Position numbers and translations under genes: made by a program. From Eutypella sp. D-1 (Eukaryota > Ascomycota > Sordariomycetes > Xylariales > Diatrypaceae): a DNA stretch of 64,000 nucleotides. The notes beneath the pieces are model-generated. The model saw only the letters and a list, made by a program, of their open reading frames with translations. It did not search any database and was not told where the DNA came from. The stretch covers positions 248,001 through 312,000 of the forward strand of contig JAJTTP010000017.1 of assembly GCA_023313575.1 (NCBI GenBank), written 5' to 3'. This document shows positions 35,601-46,189 of this stretch, one piece after another. The stretch's first letter is position 1, and the number at the start of each line of letters is the position of its first letter.

Positions 35601-36420
35601 AATGGGTCATGTCTAATAAGGGCAGGTCGGGGTTGGAGACAAGGGATTGGCAGACATAGCTCATACCCATTACAGTGAGATTACCCCAGAATTATACCAT
35701 CCCGTACAAGGCAAAGGCCAGGTTGCGCAGACTATCCTTCGTTGAAATGCTGGATTTAGCGGTCATCTGGTTCGTCCGTGTCGGCGATATCGGTAACGCT
35801 ACGAGCGTGCCAATGTGCTTAGGCGATGGGGTCCAGGTAGTAATCTCACAAAAGAAGGGAAGGAGAAGAAAAAAAAAGAGGAAAACATCACGTCTCAACC
35901 CTCGTGAGATCCACGAGGTCAATTTTTTTTTAGTGTCTCAAATAACAGGTCTCTTGTTGTAACGCGTCTTATCACCGACCTGCTCTTAGCGCTCTTAGTC
36001 AGACGCCTGCAAGTCAGCTATCTACATACTCGTCGACTTCGTGCTGCTGATATCCATAATCTTCGACGTTGTTGCCGTCGTCGCCGCTGCTCCTGGTTGG
36101 GTTGCATGAGTTACTCATACCTACCCACACCTATACCCGCCAAGTAGGGTCCAGACTCGAGGCCAGTAGAAGCTGGTCCGCTTACCTAGCAACCTATCGG
36201 GATCAACACTTTTTACCAGATCTCCTAGTAGTTGGGGTGGAATTCTCTCCCCATACAACGTCTTTTCCCCGGATCATCATACCTGCCTGTTAACCTATAA
36301 TTACCCTACTGCTGCTTTGGCCAGGTAAAAAGGGACCGCGCATATACGTAGGGGAAGTCAATCCACCAAGGCCGACCAATCGCCCAATCGATTGATCGAT
36401 CGCAGCCCTAGTTGGTCATC
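32637..36420. other. Intergenic between divergent AAAP and Dal5-family transporter genes
   Basis: About 3.8 kb with no supported gene. The side next to 32637 is the AAAP promoter/5' UTR, and purine-rich GGGAGGGAA-type sequence lies at about 33160-33310. A TACCTAGGTA palindrome occurs at about 35417, A-rich tracts at 35175-35193, and CCAAT-type boxes with nested ATCGAT at about 36374-36400 immediately before the MFS gene. Small frames at 35675-35962 and 36069-36293 lack coding character. Confidence 0.5.
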
Positions 36421-38777
36421 ATGTTCGGCAAGGGATCCTGTAAGTTGTACTGCCTTCACACGCAAGCCAAATACTGCGCATTATGACTGCTGTTCCCCCC
36501 TGTTTTCTTTCTCGATACCCTCTACCCTACAATGTTCCCAATACAATTTGAGAATCAAAAGGGAAAGAAAAAAAAAAGATATGGAAAGGAAAAGAGACTA
36601 ATATGGCACTATAGCTGGCGGATCCGGCGACGATAAGGATGTGGTTGGGCCAATCGCCGGCAACAACAGCTACCATCCCGGCACTACGGACCCTGAATAT
36701 GACGAGCTTGATGTCCGCTGCCCGCCGCACACCACGGAACGGAAGATGATTTCGCGCATCGACTGGCGCCTGGTCCCTTTTCTGTGTATACTGTACCTGC
36801 TAGCCTTCCTAGACCGTGTTAATATCGCGAACGCCCGGTCATTCCATCTCCTTGAAGATCTACATATCACCAGGGAGCTCGATTATAATACTGGTAAGCA
36901 CTGAGGAGACCCGCCTACCGCTTAGGACTCTCCCATATATAACAAGCTGCCCCTACCTAGGTTGGATAGCTTGTCTATATATCACACTACTGACTGTCCG
37001 CCCTCTTCTCAAACAGCCTTGACGATCTTCTTTGTGCCCTACATTGTCTTCGAGGTACCGTCCAACATCCTTCTCAAGCGATTCTCCCCGCGGATCTGGC
37101 TGCCGACATGCATGCTGGGGTTCGGCATCGTATCGGTATGCCAGGGCCTGGTACAGAATCTAGGGGGCCTCCTCACCACCCGGTTCTTTCTTGGCTTCTT
37201 CGAAGCTGGAATGTGAGTGACCCCCCAACCACCTACACTCACCCCTTCGGAGCAGTAGCACCGATTATATTACTTCCAAACTCATCACTAGAGACCGGTT
37301 CCCGGAAGGTGCTTCGGCATTCTCCAGCTCTCACGAGATGCCCAAAAGATGCGTGATGACTGACGGAAAAAAAACTATAGGTTTCCAGGCTGTTTCTATC
37401 TACTAGGTATGTTAGTCCCTGAAAGGATGATGAGGCCACAGCTGGTCTACACGGAGAATGGCCGCTGATTTGATGTTTTTCACAGGCATGTGGTATAAGC
37501 GAAGGTGAGTAGCACTCAAAAGCGCACGGAATTACCATGCTTCAGAAACTGCTTCGTTTCTCAAGCGTGGTCAGTGTGGGCCTTGGCCCAGGAACCCAGA
37601 CAGCAACCCGCTGCTTGACTCAAAGATGACTTAATCGCATTATGTGTATATACTGATTCAAGACCACTGCACAGCGAAGCTCAGAAGCGGTACTCCCTTT
37701 TCTTCTCTTCGACGTCTCTCGCGGGAGCATTCGGAGGTCTTCTCGCATCCGCGATCGGCAAGAGTAAGTTGTGAAAAAGCTCGCCGCGAACCCGCGATCG
37801 AAAGGACACTGCTAATTTTCCTATTTAGTGGATGGTATGCGTGGCTACAGCGGCTGGAGGTGGATCTTTATTCTTGAGGGCGTTCTGACATGCGCGGTCG
37901 CGATCCTGTTCTTCTTCATCTTCCCTTCCTTGTGAGTCACCCATCTGCGCATCAGCCCTCCCAACGGGCCGTAGCGGGACTAACGGTAGCATGTAGCCCG
38001 GAGCAGGCCAAATGGTTGACCGAGGAGGAGCGCTCCTATGTCCAGGCGCGGCTGCAGGCCGATACGGGCCGCAGCGCCGCAGAGAGGAAGGTCGGCTTCC
38101 GGGACTTCCTGACCGTCATGAAGGACCACCGCGTGTGGCTGGGCGGATTCATGTACTTCGGGCTGATCGTGCCCGCCTACGGGTACGCGTATTTCGCACC
38201 GACCATCATCTCGACGTACAACTACGACCCGATCCAGACGCAGCTGCACTCCGTTCCGCCCTGGGCGGCCGCCTTCGGATTCTCGCTGGTGATCGCCGCG
38301 CTGTCGGACGCCACGAAACTGCGGGCGCCATTTGCGCTCGCGCCGCTCGCCCTGTCGATCGCTGGCTTCGGCATCTTGTTGTCCGTCCATGACAACCTGC
38401 CACTACAGTACGCCGCGCTGTGCTTCATCACGATGGGCACGTACGGCGCCATGCCAATTATCGTGTGCTGGTTCAATATGAATCTCGGCGGCCACCACCG
38501 GCGCTCCATCGGGACTGCCTGGCAGGTCGGCTTCGGCAACATCGGCGGCATCATCGCCACTTACTCATTCATGAAGGCCGATGCGCCCTTCTTCACCAAG
38601 GGCTACGCTATCTCCATTTCCTTCACCGTCCTCAGCATCATCGCCTGCACACTCTATTTCATCTCGATTATGGTGGAGAACCGCCGCCGCGCCCGGGCCG
38701 TGCGCAACGTCGGCCTCTCCGACTACGAGAAGACTGAGCTCGGCGACCTCAATCCGGAGTTCAAGTACATGTACTGA
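36421..38777 (+). CDS. MFS transporter, Dal5-like anion:cation symporter (allantoate/vitamin permease family)
   Basis: Eight exons: 36421-36439, 36615-36893, 37017-37212, 37381-37406, 37486-37504, 37675-37763, 37829-37931, 37997-38777, giving 503 aa with consistent phases. Three exons are only 19, 26 and 19 nt. Conserved blocks: DWRLVPFLCILYLLAFLDRVNIANA (first membrane helix and loop), TIFFVPYIVFEVPSNI, TRFFLGFFEAGMFPGCFYLL, MWYKRSEAQKRYSLFFSS, GWRWIFILEG, and the second-half blocks LIVPAYGYAYFAPTII and SIGTAWQVGFGNIGGIIATY. This is the fungal Dal5/TNA1-like subfamily of proton-coupled carboxylate, allantoate, nicotinate or pantothenate importers at the plasma membrane. The substrate is not predictable. 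The first exon (MFGKGS) is short, so the start is less certain than the body. Confidence 0.88.
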
Positions 38778-39430
38778 TTGAATTAATAATGAGTCTGATT
38801 CACGTTGGTAAAAACTTTCGACGTCGCAACGGATGGGTGAGGGGCGCCTGGGTAAAGCGATAAACATACGAGACCATGTCGCCATGTTGGAGGATGGTTT
38901 TATATCTATATCGGAATATTTACGGTGTAGGATATAATGTGCAGAATATAGACCAGAATAAGTTGAAGAAGACAAACGATTTACGTATATCCATCCGTAT
39001 AAACGTACCCGGACTCTTTACAGGGTATTATTCAGCTGCCGAGGCGGATTGCACTTCGGATAGCAACGCGGCACGACAATCTGCTTACCGCGATACGGGC
39101 TATTATTGATGATGACTTTGTAGTTTACCAGGCATCGACTCCAGCTGTGTACTGTGTAATCCAGTAATTCATAGAATCCATCCATGCATGGCTTAGTGAG
39201 ATTGCTGTCTGGGTTCGCGGAAACACTTGACGGGGCCGATCGTGAACCAGCTTTGATAGAGGTGTCCAAGGAATATGTTCGGCACGCCACGAAAGAAACA
39301 GAAACAGAAAAACCGCAGTAAAAATAGTTCAAGTATCCATCTTGCTAGACGAGGTTATATTGACTAGATAGCGTGTCACTCTTCTGAGTTGGTTCCTGGG
39401 ACACGTACAGTATCCCTACCTAGTATCCAC
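38778..39430. other. Intergenic between convergent MFS and zeta-like genes
   Basis: Two convergent 3' ends with AT-rich sequence. No supported gene. Confidence 0.55.
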
Positions 39431-40537
39431 CTACGTTCCCAGTCTCAAGGAGAGCTTCACACCGACGGTGGAATCCGCGCCGGGGCCCGGTAACTTCCAT
39501 GGACCGAGGGGCGGGAATTCGGGGGGCCGAATCTCGTCGTTTGCTTCGGGAATAGCAGGCTCACCGTCCAGCAGGGCCTCGATCTCTCGCAGCTGGGCGT
39601 CGAGACCAGGGATCCCTAGGTCCCGAAGCATCTGCAGGTCAGTATCCGCGGCAGCCCTCTCAGCCGATGTCGGGGGTCTCCGACGTTCCGCCTCCAACGC
39701 GGCTACGACGCCACCGGAGCCGGAGCCGGAGTGCATCCACCGTCCATCGGGATCCCTCTCGTTTGCGTACGCGACCAGGTTGTCCCGCCGCACTACGACT
39801 ACCTGGTCCACCACCACCTCCGTTTCCGCAGCCAGATCTAACCCGTCAATCAAGGCCGCAGCCTTGAGGACGCCAGCGTACGACTCGTCGTGGACGGCGC
39901 GCGGGGTGAGCCGGGCGGGGAGGAGGTTCGCGGGCCCAGGGCCGGGGCACTCCTCTGCGGCGCGGCCATGCAGATAAAAGCGGGCGAGGACGCCGAGGAG
40001 GCTGAGGGCGGATGGAGTGGCGAGCACGGCGACTTCGATGCGATAGCGGGCGGCGCGGAGGATGCGTGCGAGGTCCGCGAAGTCGCCGGCATGGCGGCAC
40101 GCCGACTCCAGGAGCACGTCGCGGCGCAACTCGGCGGCACGTGCGGCTGCCATGGCGAGCCAGCGCCGCGCATCGGGTCCCGTCGCCGGCGACGCCAGCC
40201 CGGGCCGGGACGCCGCCAGGTCCGCCCAAGCCGGATGATATGCTTTGTATGTGTCAGCGATGAAGTGGGCGGGTGGAAGGACACCGTTGCCGTCGCCGTC
40301 GCCGCGCACCGCCCTCATCGCGGTTAGAAGCGCTGGCGCCGTGCGCGTTTTGCCCGCCCCTGTCTGGCCTATGACGAAGACGGCGAGGGGCTGACGTGTG
40401 CTTGTGGGGGTGCCCTCGGTGTCGGAGGCTGCCCCTCCCCCCGCAATTACGCCCAGCTCGGCCGGCACGATCTTCTTTTCGAATATGGCCCGCGACTCGA
40501 CATCCGAGAGAATGTACGACTTCGGATCCGGGTTCAT
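39431..40537 (-). CDS. Zeta-toxin-family P-loop kinase-like protein
   Basis: Single exon, 368 aa from the ATG at 40537 to the TAG at 39431. A Walker A motif GQTGAGKT (about 57-64) follows the strand LAVFVI. Then come HFIADTYKAYHP (about 91-102), the position of the zeta-family Asp-containing substrate segment, and LLESACR, matching the family's E-S block. The C-terminal third (AAALEAERRRPPT-type helices) is Ala/Arg-rich. Bacterial zeta proteins phosphorylate UDP-N-acetylglucosamine. Fungal members exist, but their substrate is unclear. No antitoxin-like (epsilon) ORF is seen beside it. The gene is GC-rich and intronless, unlike most neighbours. It is divergent from the DUF1643 gene with 792 bp between starts. 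It could instead be annotated simply as an AAA/P-loop kinase. Confidence 0.8.
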   Translation of the reverse strand: MNPDPKSYILSDVESRAIFEKKIVPAELGVIAGGGAASDTEGTPTSTRQPLAVFVIGQTGAGKTRTAPALLTAMRAVRGDGDGNGVLPPAHFIADTYKAYHPAWADLAASRPGLASPATGPDARRWLAMAAARAAELRRDVLLESACRHAGDFADLARILRAARYRIEVAVLATPSALSLLGVLARFYLHGRAAEECPGPGPANLLPARLTPRAVHDESYAGVLKAAALIDGLDLAAETEVVVDQVVVVRRDNLVAYANERDPDGRWMHSGSGSGGVVAALEAERRRPPTSAERAAADTDLQMLRDLGIPGLDAQLREIEALLDGEPAIPEANDEIRPPEFPPLGPWKLPGPGADSTVGVKLSLRLGT

Positions 40538-40647
40538 GGTAGCGGTAAGTAACCTCAAAAACTAGCGAGTGTGCATGCATGTAATAGTGCGCCGGCGTTG
40601 CAGGTACCACAAGGTTCTGTCCACTGAGTGAAGGGATTATAGAAGTG

Positions 40648-40657
40648 TTTATATAAA
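40648..40657 (-). promoter_or_regulatory. TATA box of the zeta-like gene
   Basis: On the minus strand the sequence reads ATTTATATAAAC, about 112 bp before the ATG at 40537. Confidence 0.5.
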
Positions 40658-40894
40658 TTGTGCTTATCCCATTGGGTTGGATGCGATTAGCCTGAAGTCG
40701 TCAGCTTACCTGACCCCGTATCTTCTCAAAATGCTCATGCCCCACGCAATTTCAATCGGAAACATATCAGCTTAGAGTATTTATCTTGAAATACTCAGCT
40801 GAAGGACAGTCCACCGGCCTTCTACACACTGCAGATGAAGTGTTAACGCGGATAGATTTCGCCTGTTCGTAATTGGTAACATGAAGCTTAGAGT

Positions 40895-40910
40895 ACTGCT
40901 GATAAGCAGT
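40895..40910. promoter_or_regulatory. Perfect hairpin / inverted repeat ACTGCT-GATA-AGCAGT
   Basis: Two 6-bp arms are perfectly complementary around a 4-base GATA spacer, in the middle of the divergent promoter. It could be a dimeric factor site. The spacer is also a GATA-factor core. Confidence 0.5.
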
Positions 40911-40914
40911 GCAG

Positions 40915-40930
40915 TTGCCAGCTATGGCAA
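40915..40930. promoter_or_regulatory. Perfect hairpin / inverted repeat TTGCCA-GCTA-TGGCAA
   Basis: Two 6-bp arms with a 4-base spacer start five bases after the preceding hairpin, with the same geometry. Confidence 0.5.
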
Positions 40931-41191
40931 TGGTAATGGTGGTAAGGATGTGGTGAAGATCGACTCACCTGTCCAGTGATATAGATAGCACTGGTGGTTT
41001 AATATTTGAACTTTACCGGAGTCACTCTTACGAAATCACTCGAGTTTAATTTTCAAGTCTAGTTAGATTTCATAAATTAAGTTTCTTAATGTGAAATGCT
41101 AATAAAAAGATGCGGTAAGTCCATCTTTGTATGCCTCGGCCGAAAAGAACCGATGCGGGGGTTGATGGGAACAGGAGTAAAGAGAGAGCAC

Positions 41192-41200
41192 ATATATAAG
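41192..41200 (+). promoter_or_regulatory. TATA box of the DUF1643 gene
   Basis: ATATATAAG lies about 130 bp before the ATG at 41330. Confidence 0.5.
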
Positions 41201-41329
41201 TAGGAGAAACTTCCACCGAGTGCATGTAGAAACATAGAAGTTAGGACCTATCTCGTCAGTTCATCTTGGAAGACACCCAAGACTAAAATTGTACTACATA
41301 AATACTATGAAGCTTGAGATCTGCAAATA

Positions 41330-42133
41330 ATGGCGGACTTCCTAACAGTTGCTTGCCAGCCTTCAGTATCGAAGGATGAATCCCTTCCCCCCTATACCTC
41401 ATGTTCATCATCTCCGAACCACTCCTCTACTCGTCTACCGACCACTAAGCGCACAGCCGTCCTCAGTCCCTGTGGCCGCTACCGTTATAGTCTAACCCGG
41501 ACCTGGGATTCCGACCCTAGTGAGCAGGAGAAAGAGAATGGTCACAGTCGGAGGCTCGTCTTCGTATTACTGAACCCATCAACGGCGGACGGCAGAACCG
41601 ACGATCCAACGGTGCGCCGGTGCACGGCGTTCGCGCGAGACTGGGGATACGAGGGCGTCGTTCTCGTTAATCTGTTCGCGATTCGCGGTGCAGATCCGCG
41701 GACTGTCTTCGCACATAGGAGAGTGATAGTCAATGGAAAGAAGGGACCGAGTCTCGCACCTCCGGCCGTTGATCGAGATAGGAGGGGGGAAAGTGCTGTA
41801 GGAAAGTGCACAGCTGAACCCATCAAGGAAGATGGTGGTAAATATCAGCCAGATGAAGACGCCGAGTACGAAGATGTCATCGAGCTGGTAGGCCCGAATA
41901 ACGAGGACCATATCCTTTCGGCAGTTCGGCGTCACCGCGATGTTATCGCGGCGTGGGGCAGGGGTGCCGCGGTGCCGCGGCGATGGCTAGCCCGGACGGC
42001 GACGCTGATGCGACGACTATGCGAGTCTAGCGGAGCCAGAGTATATCACCTTGGTCTGAACCAAGATGGGTCGCCTAAGCACCCGCTGTATCTACCAAGG
42101 GACACGAAGCCAGTTTTGTGGCTACATGGTTAG
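41330..42133 (+). CDS. DUF1643 domain protein
   Basis: Single exon, 267 aa. The first 45 residues are Ser/Pro/Thr-rich. The DUF1643 domain starts near TAVLSPCGRYRYSLTRTWD. It shows the family's key blocks: LVFVLLNPSTADGRTDDPTV, RCTAFARDWGYEGVVLVNLF, IRGADPR, VIAAWGRG and the C-terminal HLGLNQDGSPKHPLYLPRD. An Asp/Glu/Lys-rich insert of about 50 residues (about 140-190) separates the two halves. DUF1643 proteins are common in bacteria, and their biochemical function is not known to me. The gene lacks introns and lies head-to-head with the zeta-like gene. Acquisition from bacteria is an inference from family distribution and gene structure. The first ATG after the TATA box was used. Confidence 0.85.
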   Translation: MADFLTVACQPSVSKDESLPPYTSCSSSPNHSSTRLPTTKRTAVLSPCGRYRYSLTRTWDSDPSEQEKENGHSRRLVFVLLNPSTADGRTDDPTVRRCTAFARDWGYEGVVLVNLFAIRGADPRTVFAHRRVIVNGKKGPSLAPPAVDRDRRGESAVGKCTAEPIKEDGGKYQPDEDAEYEDVIELVGPNNEDHILSAVRRHRDVIAAWGRGAAVPRRWLARTATLMRRLCESSGARVYHLGLNQDGSPKHPLYLPRDTKPVLWLHG

Positions 42134-43707
42134 TGACTTAAACGTTGAGGATAAGATGGGGTTATGACAAAGCTGGTTCTCTTTTATCCTCTGTGTGACA
42201 GCGTACGAAAACCAGAAAACCTAGAATAAAGTGCGATTGCTAAGCATGCATCTCTTATTCCATCGTCATCAACCGATCTTATCCTACAGCTTACTTGCTC
42301 CCAGATTTGCCCATGTCCATATACAATAACCAAGGAGAGACAGTGTCAGCGCTCGATAATCTGGACGACGAACAATGACCGCCGCCAATACTTCGGCGCC
42401 TTTACCTTAGAAATACTAAAAACAACATCAGAGTCTTAGGCCGATCCGTAAATGGGAATTAACAACTTTCTTAGGAGGGAAGAGCAATTCCAAATGGAAT
42501 AATCAAGATTTACGAGAAGTATTCAATTGATAGATGCCCAAATAACCACTTGCACGTTTGATTACCCGGTTTCAACATAAGACGAGACCATTCGTACATA
42601 CCCTTAATGGCATCGATGAACGCCACCCCCTTCTCGAGAACCGCCGTGTAACGGGCACGGGCTGCAAACACGTGTAAGAATGAAACAAATAACCTTTTAT
42701 TATGTGCTATGGCCCCTACTCTGACGCTGCGATACCTGTGGATGTACGACCGTCCGCAAGTCAGTGAGTTCAGTGGCGTGTAGCAAGATGATGTAAAGGA
42801 AAGAAACTAGATACAGGGTGCCCTGTGCCAAGGGATATAGCTATAGGGCGAATAAAAGGGGCTGCCACTGGAATGATGGGTCCTAACCAGCACCGCCGCT
42901 ATCTTCTCAAGAAAGGTTAAGGCCATCCAGTCCCGAGAAACCAGCACGGGATGATGACAGGATGTATGCCTGTCTTGTGGTAATAGTGAAGCTCGTTGTG
43001 CCCAATATTGTGTGAGTACAGAGGCTTGCGGTTAATGTGAGTCCAACGCGAGAATAAGCCCAAACTCCAGTACCTGTTGCACACTTTAAAATCCACCTTC
43101 ATCTACAATCAGTGTGAACGAACAATCATCGGTGGCGACATATTTCTTACCGTCCGTAATGGAGGATGAGTTGCTACGCTGGGAGGTCTCAATAGCATCG
43201 TCGAAGTATGAGAGCCATCCACAGTAGAATTGCCAGGACCTATCTATAACTCCACGAACGGACCACTTACCCTCACTATAAATATATCCTTCAGCGCGGA
43301 TGGCCCTATATCTAGCTTCCCCCTTCTACGTCATAGTGGCACAGTTTACTAGATTAACTGAACTGACCTCGCATAACCACCATAGAGCCAGCTTAGTGAT
43401 AGATTTAGTGAACATAGATTTGCCATCTTATGCTGTCTTAGTGTTCCGTCCCCGATATGAGAACAGCCAATGGAAGCCAACACGGCAGGCATACGAACGT
43501 CGGCCCGACGCATAAGGCAGGACATATCGGCCTGTTCCCCAACTCCGGGGCAACCATAGCGGGAGTGATCTTAACATAAAGACGATCGAGTTTGAACGGG
43601 CGCAATTGACTTGGCCCTCTTCGCATTGCCAGATAATATCCTAATAATAGGCCGGTACGGGAAGTATTATCCCAATGTCTACTTGGATTACCACACTCGG
43701 TCAGCGA
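42134..43707. other. Intergenic between convergent DUF1643 and MFS genes
   Basis: About 1.6 kb. Small frames on both strands lack coding bias and no family is recognisable. No supported gene. Confidence 0.5.
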
Positions 43708-45145
43708 TTATACGGATTCTCTTGGCACCGCATCAGGAGATCGTTGCTCCCGAGAGGACTTCTCTGCTAAACGTTGCGCTCGACGGTAGAGTATCAGCTG
43801 GCTGCCCTTGGCAGCGTAGATGAAGAGAGCCCCAGCAACGGTAACCGAGCCAGCCCATAGCTGCGCCTTCACGAAGCTTCCGCCGTCGCTCTGAATTAGA
43901 GCGCCTGCAGTTGGCGGGCCAGCAAGAGTAGCGAATGCTATCATGGAGAAAACCATACCAAATCGGGTGCCCATTTTGCTGGGGTCGACCGTCAGCGATG
44001 CCAGCCCTCCTACGAATACTGTCGGCATTGGTGATGTTAGCTAAACCCTAACGAGAGTAAAACTACGCACGAGCGTAAGAGAGGAAAGGGAGAGACCGAG
44101 ATCAGCAGGATAGCTAACTCAAGAAATACTGACTCCCCTGTAAGCCTCCTGACGCTGCTCCGTAGAACGCAGTCCACACATACAAGCCCGCAACACCTCG
44201 CACAGATATCCAGGTGTATAACATGATAGTGAGGAAAGCTGCGGACAAAATCAAAGTTTTAAGAGGATCCAAGTATCGGTCGGCGATGAAACCGAGGAGC
44301 GGCCGCATAGGGGTGCCGACAGCATTGATAATCACCAATAAGTCTGCAGCCGATTCAGGTGACATGTCGGTGATTGACGTGGCGTAAGTGTTTATATAGA
44401 AGGAGCAGAAGTATAGAGCCCAGAATATCAGGAACATTCCGATAGTGAAAAGTACATAGGGCGGCTCCAGGAATGCGCACCATTCGATAAGCGGACCTGA
44501 CCGGCGGGGAGGGAGTCGTGGACGGAGTAGTAGGTTAATAATGATCGTGAATGCGAGAACGATATAGCCCTGCACCCGGACAGCGCCAGTGAAGCCAAGA
44601 GTGGGTTGGAGGCGCTGCACAATCAAGGGAAATATAACGCTTCCAACACCAGAGCCGGAGCCGGCCAACGCCAGCGCCAGAGCCTTGTTCCTCTTCCAGT
44701 ACGAGGAAATGACTGCCACGGCCGGCATAAACAGCACGCCCATCCCGAGCCTCGTACAGAGCCCCTGGGCAAGAAATACTTGCCAGTATGCCGTTGCCAG
44801 ACTCGTCATAAATGTTCCTAGAACTATCATGACTGATCCAAGAAGCGCTGCGTGCTGCGCATAGCCCGCATCGGCGGCGCGGCCGGAGAATGTTCCCACA
44901 AAGAAGGTCAGGAATACTTGGATGGAACCTATCCAAGAGACCTGGGATTTAGGCAGTGATAGCGAAGTCGTGTAATGCAGCTGATATACACCAAACGAGG
45001 CTGAATATCCCCATGTGATAGAATTAATCAGAAAGCCAGCAAGGATCTGAAGCCAAGCTCGAGTGCCGCCATCGGGGGGTGGGCCTGGCTCCTCCTGGAT
45101 CATAGGATGGAAAATCAGACTTAGAATACGATTTTTGGGACCCAT
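43708..45145 (-). CDS. MFS transporter, monocarboxylate transporter-like
   Basis: Exons on the minus strand are 45145-44134 and 44018-43708, separated by a 115-nt intron with a GCTAAC branch site, giving 440 aa. The start PPPDGGTRAWLQILAGFLIN carries the DGG-x-x-AW signature of the monocarboxylate-porter family. It is followed by ITWGYSASFGVYQLHY, LGMGVLFMPAVAVISSYW and the Gly-rich AGSGSGVGSVIFPLI helix. The second half includes NAVGTPMRPLLGFIADRY and DPSKMGTRFGMVFSM. About twelve membrane helices are expected. Fungal members move monocarboxylates, riboflavin or unknown small molecules across the plasma membrane. The gene is divergent from the P450 at 46190, suggesting a shared regulatory region. 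An alternative start is the internal ATG 14 codons later (MIQEEPGPPPDGG). Confidence 0.88.
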
Positions 45146-45536
45146 CTCAAAGAGAATAGGAGGAGCTGGGAGTAGTTAAACAGATGTTGAACATGGAAGT
45201 CTAACAATTGACATTCGGCATCACATACGGCGATTCTAAAGGGTCAAATGAGGCATGCGATAGTCATTTGCATTTACCATAACTTAAACCTCGAGTGCTA
45301 GTAGGAAATAATGAAGGCATCCTGATCATTGACATCGTCTTTGAATAACTACCCTTACCTCGTAGCAATCCTGCGATATAACCCAGGTCTGAGGTGATCC
45401 TGTGATGAAGTTTAGGTCAGTCATGATGTTAGGCAATACTATTGGCGGATATTGAGGTTGATGTCGCCTTATCGCCCAGTCGTCAACAGAAAGGCGCGAA
45501 AGAACCAGGACATATGCCAGTCACACCCTGTCCACC

Positions 45537-45557
45537 GTACCGTACTACTTCCGGTAC
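45537..45557. promoter_or_regulatory. Everted CCG-N9-CGG element inside a GTACCG...CGGTAC inverted repeat
   Basis: GTACCG and CGGTAC form 6-bp complementary arms separated by 9 bases, exposing CCG-N9-CGG. Fungal Zn2Cys6 dimers bind CGG triplets in paired arrangements, so this is a plausible site. It is inferred from the motif only. Confidence 0.4.
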
Positions 45558-45600
45558 CGCTGAGATCGGCATTAAGCCGCTCCTATTAGCATATAACCTG

Positions 45601-45623
45601 TGGCCATTTTATGAGAATGGCCA
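45601..45623. promoter_or_regulatory. Perfect hairpin TGGCCATT-N7-AATGGCCA
   Basis: Two 8-bp arms with no mismatch and a 7-base loop, in the divergent promoter region. Confidence 0.5.
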
Positions 45624-46189
45624 AGGGAGTCGCTACCCTTGGTTAAATCATCGCGGCTCTCCATAATGACACTTGGGTCGAATATCAATGTCGGAAACTT
45701 GCCGAGGTGAGGTGGCGCCGTGGCGGGGTGGTAGATTTGGATGAATAATATCATGTCGGTCTGTGGATTAGGTTAGGTACTTGATACTAGTAGGTATTTG
45801 TTATCCTTGATGATTGCGGTTATTACATAACTATAGCCCCAGTAGCGGAATACCTGCGCTATAGAGAGATACATTATACGATCCAATTAAATATCGTTAT
45901 AGGAAGTATGCCCCTATCTCTCCCGTCTCCAACTCCCCCTCCATTTCACCCCACAGGCTACTCCGAAATACTTAGGTTAGTCTTATCCATATACTTTTTG
46001 TAGATATATTTTAGTCACTAGGTGCTGTTAATACCTCGGTCTGGAAGAGGTCACTACTTCTTACCACCACCAACATGCCTACTTAAGTATGTATCGTGAA
46101 ACATACTTTCTTCATACAACAATTTTGCACGGCCAAAAACAGCATCTTGATTGTTTTCGTAGTCGATGCGCCTCTAGGCAGTCCTGAGA

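Larger units (their letters stand above)
40538..41329. promoter_or_regulatory. Shared divergent promoter of the zeta-like and DUF1643 genes
   Basis: 792 bp separate the two start codons. Each side has a TATA box at a similar distance (about 112 and 130 bp). Two adjacent perfect hairpins sit near the centre. No ORF of note is present. Confidence 0.65.
45146..46189. promoter_or_regulatory. Divergent promoter between the MCT-like transporter and the P450
   Basis: 1,044 bp between start codons. It contains an everted CCG-N9-CGG site at 45540-45554 and a perfect 8-bp-arm hairpin at 45601-45623. No ORF with coding character. Confidence 0.5.

Noticed and set aside
39468..40327. Plus-strand ORFs of 66-169 codons
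   Set aside because: They are shadows of the GC-rich zeta-like gene on the other strand.
40538..40558. Extended N-terminus of the zeta-like protein from a TTG
   Set aside because: Nuclear fungal genes start at ATG. The first ATG in frame is at 40537.
44021..44032. Alternative first codons of MCT-like exon 2 (MPTVFVGG)
   Set aside because: Acceptors that include this ATG are out of phase with the donor at 44133. The GCTAAC just upstream is better read as the branch site, with the acceptor at 44019.
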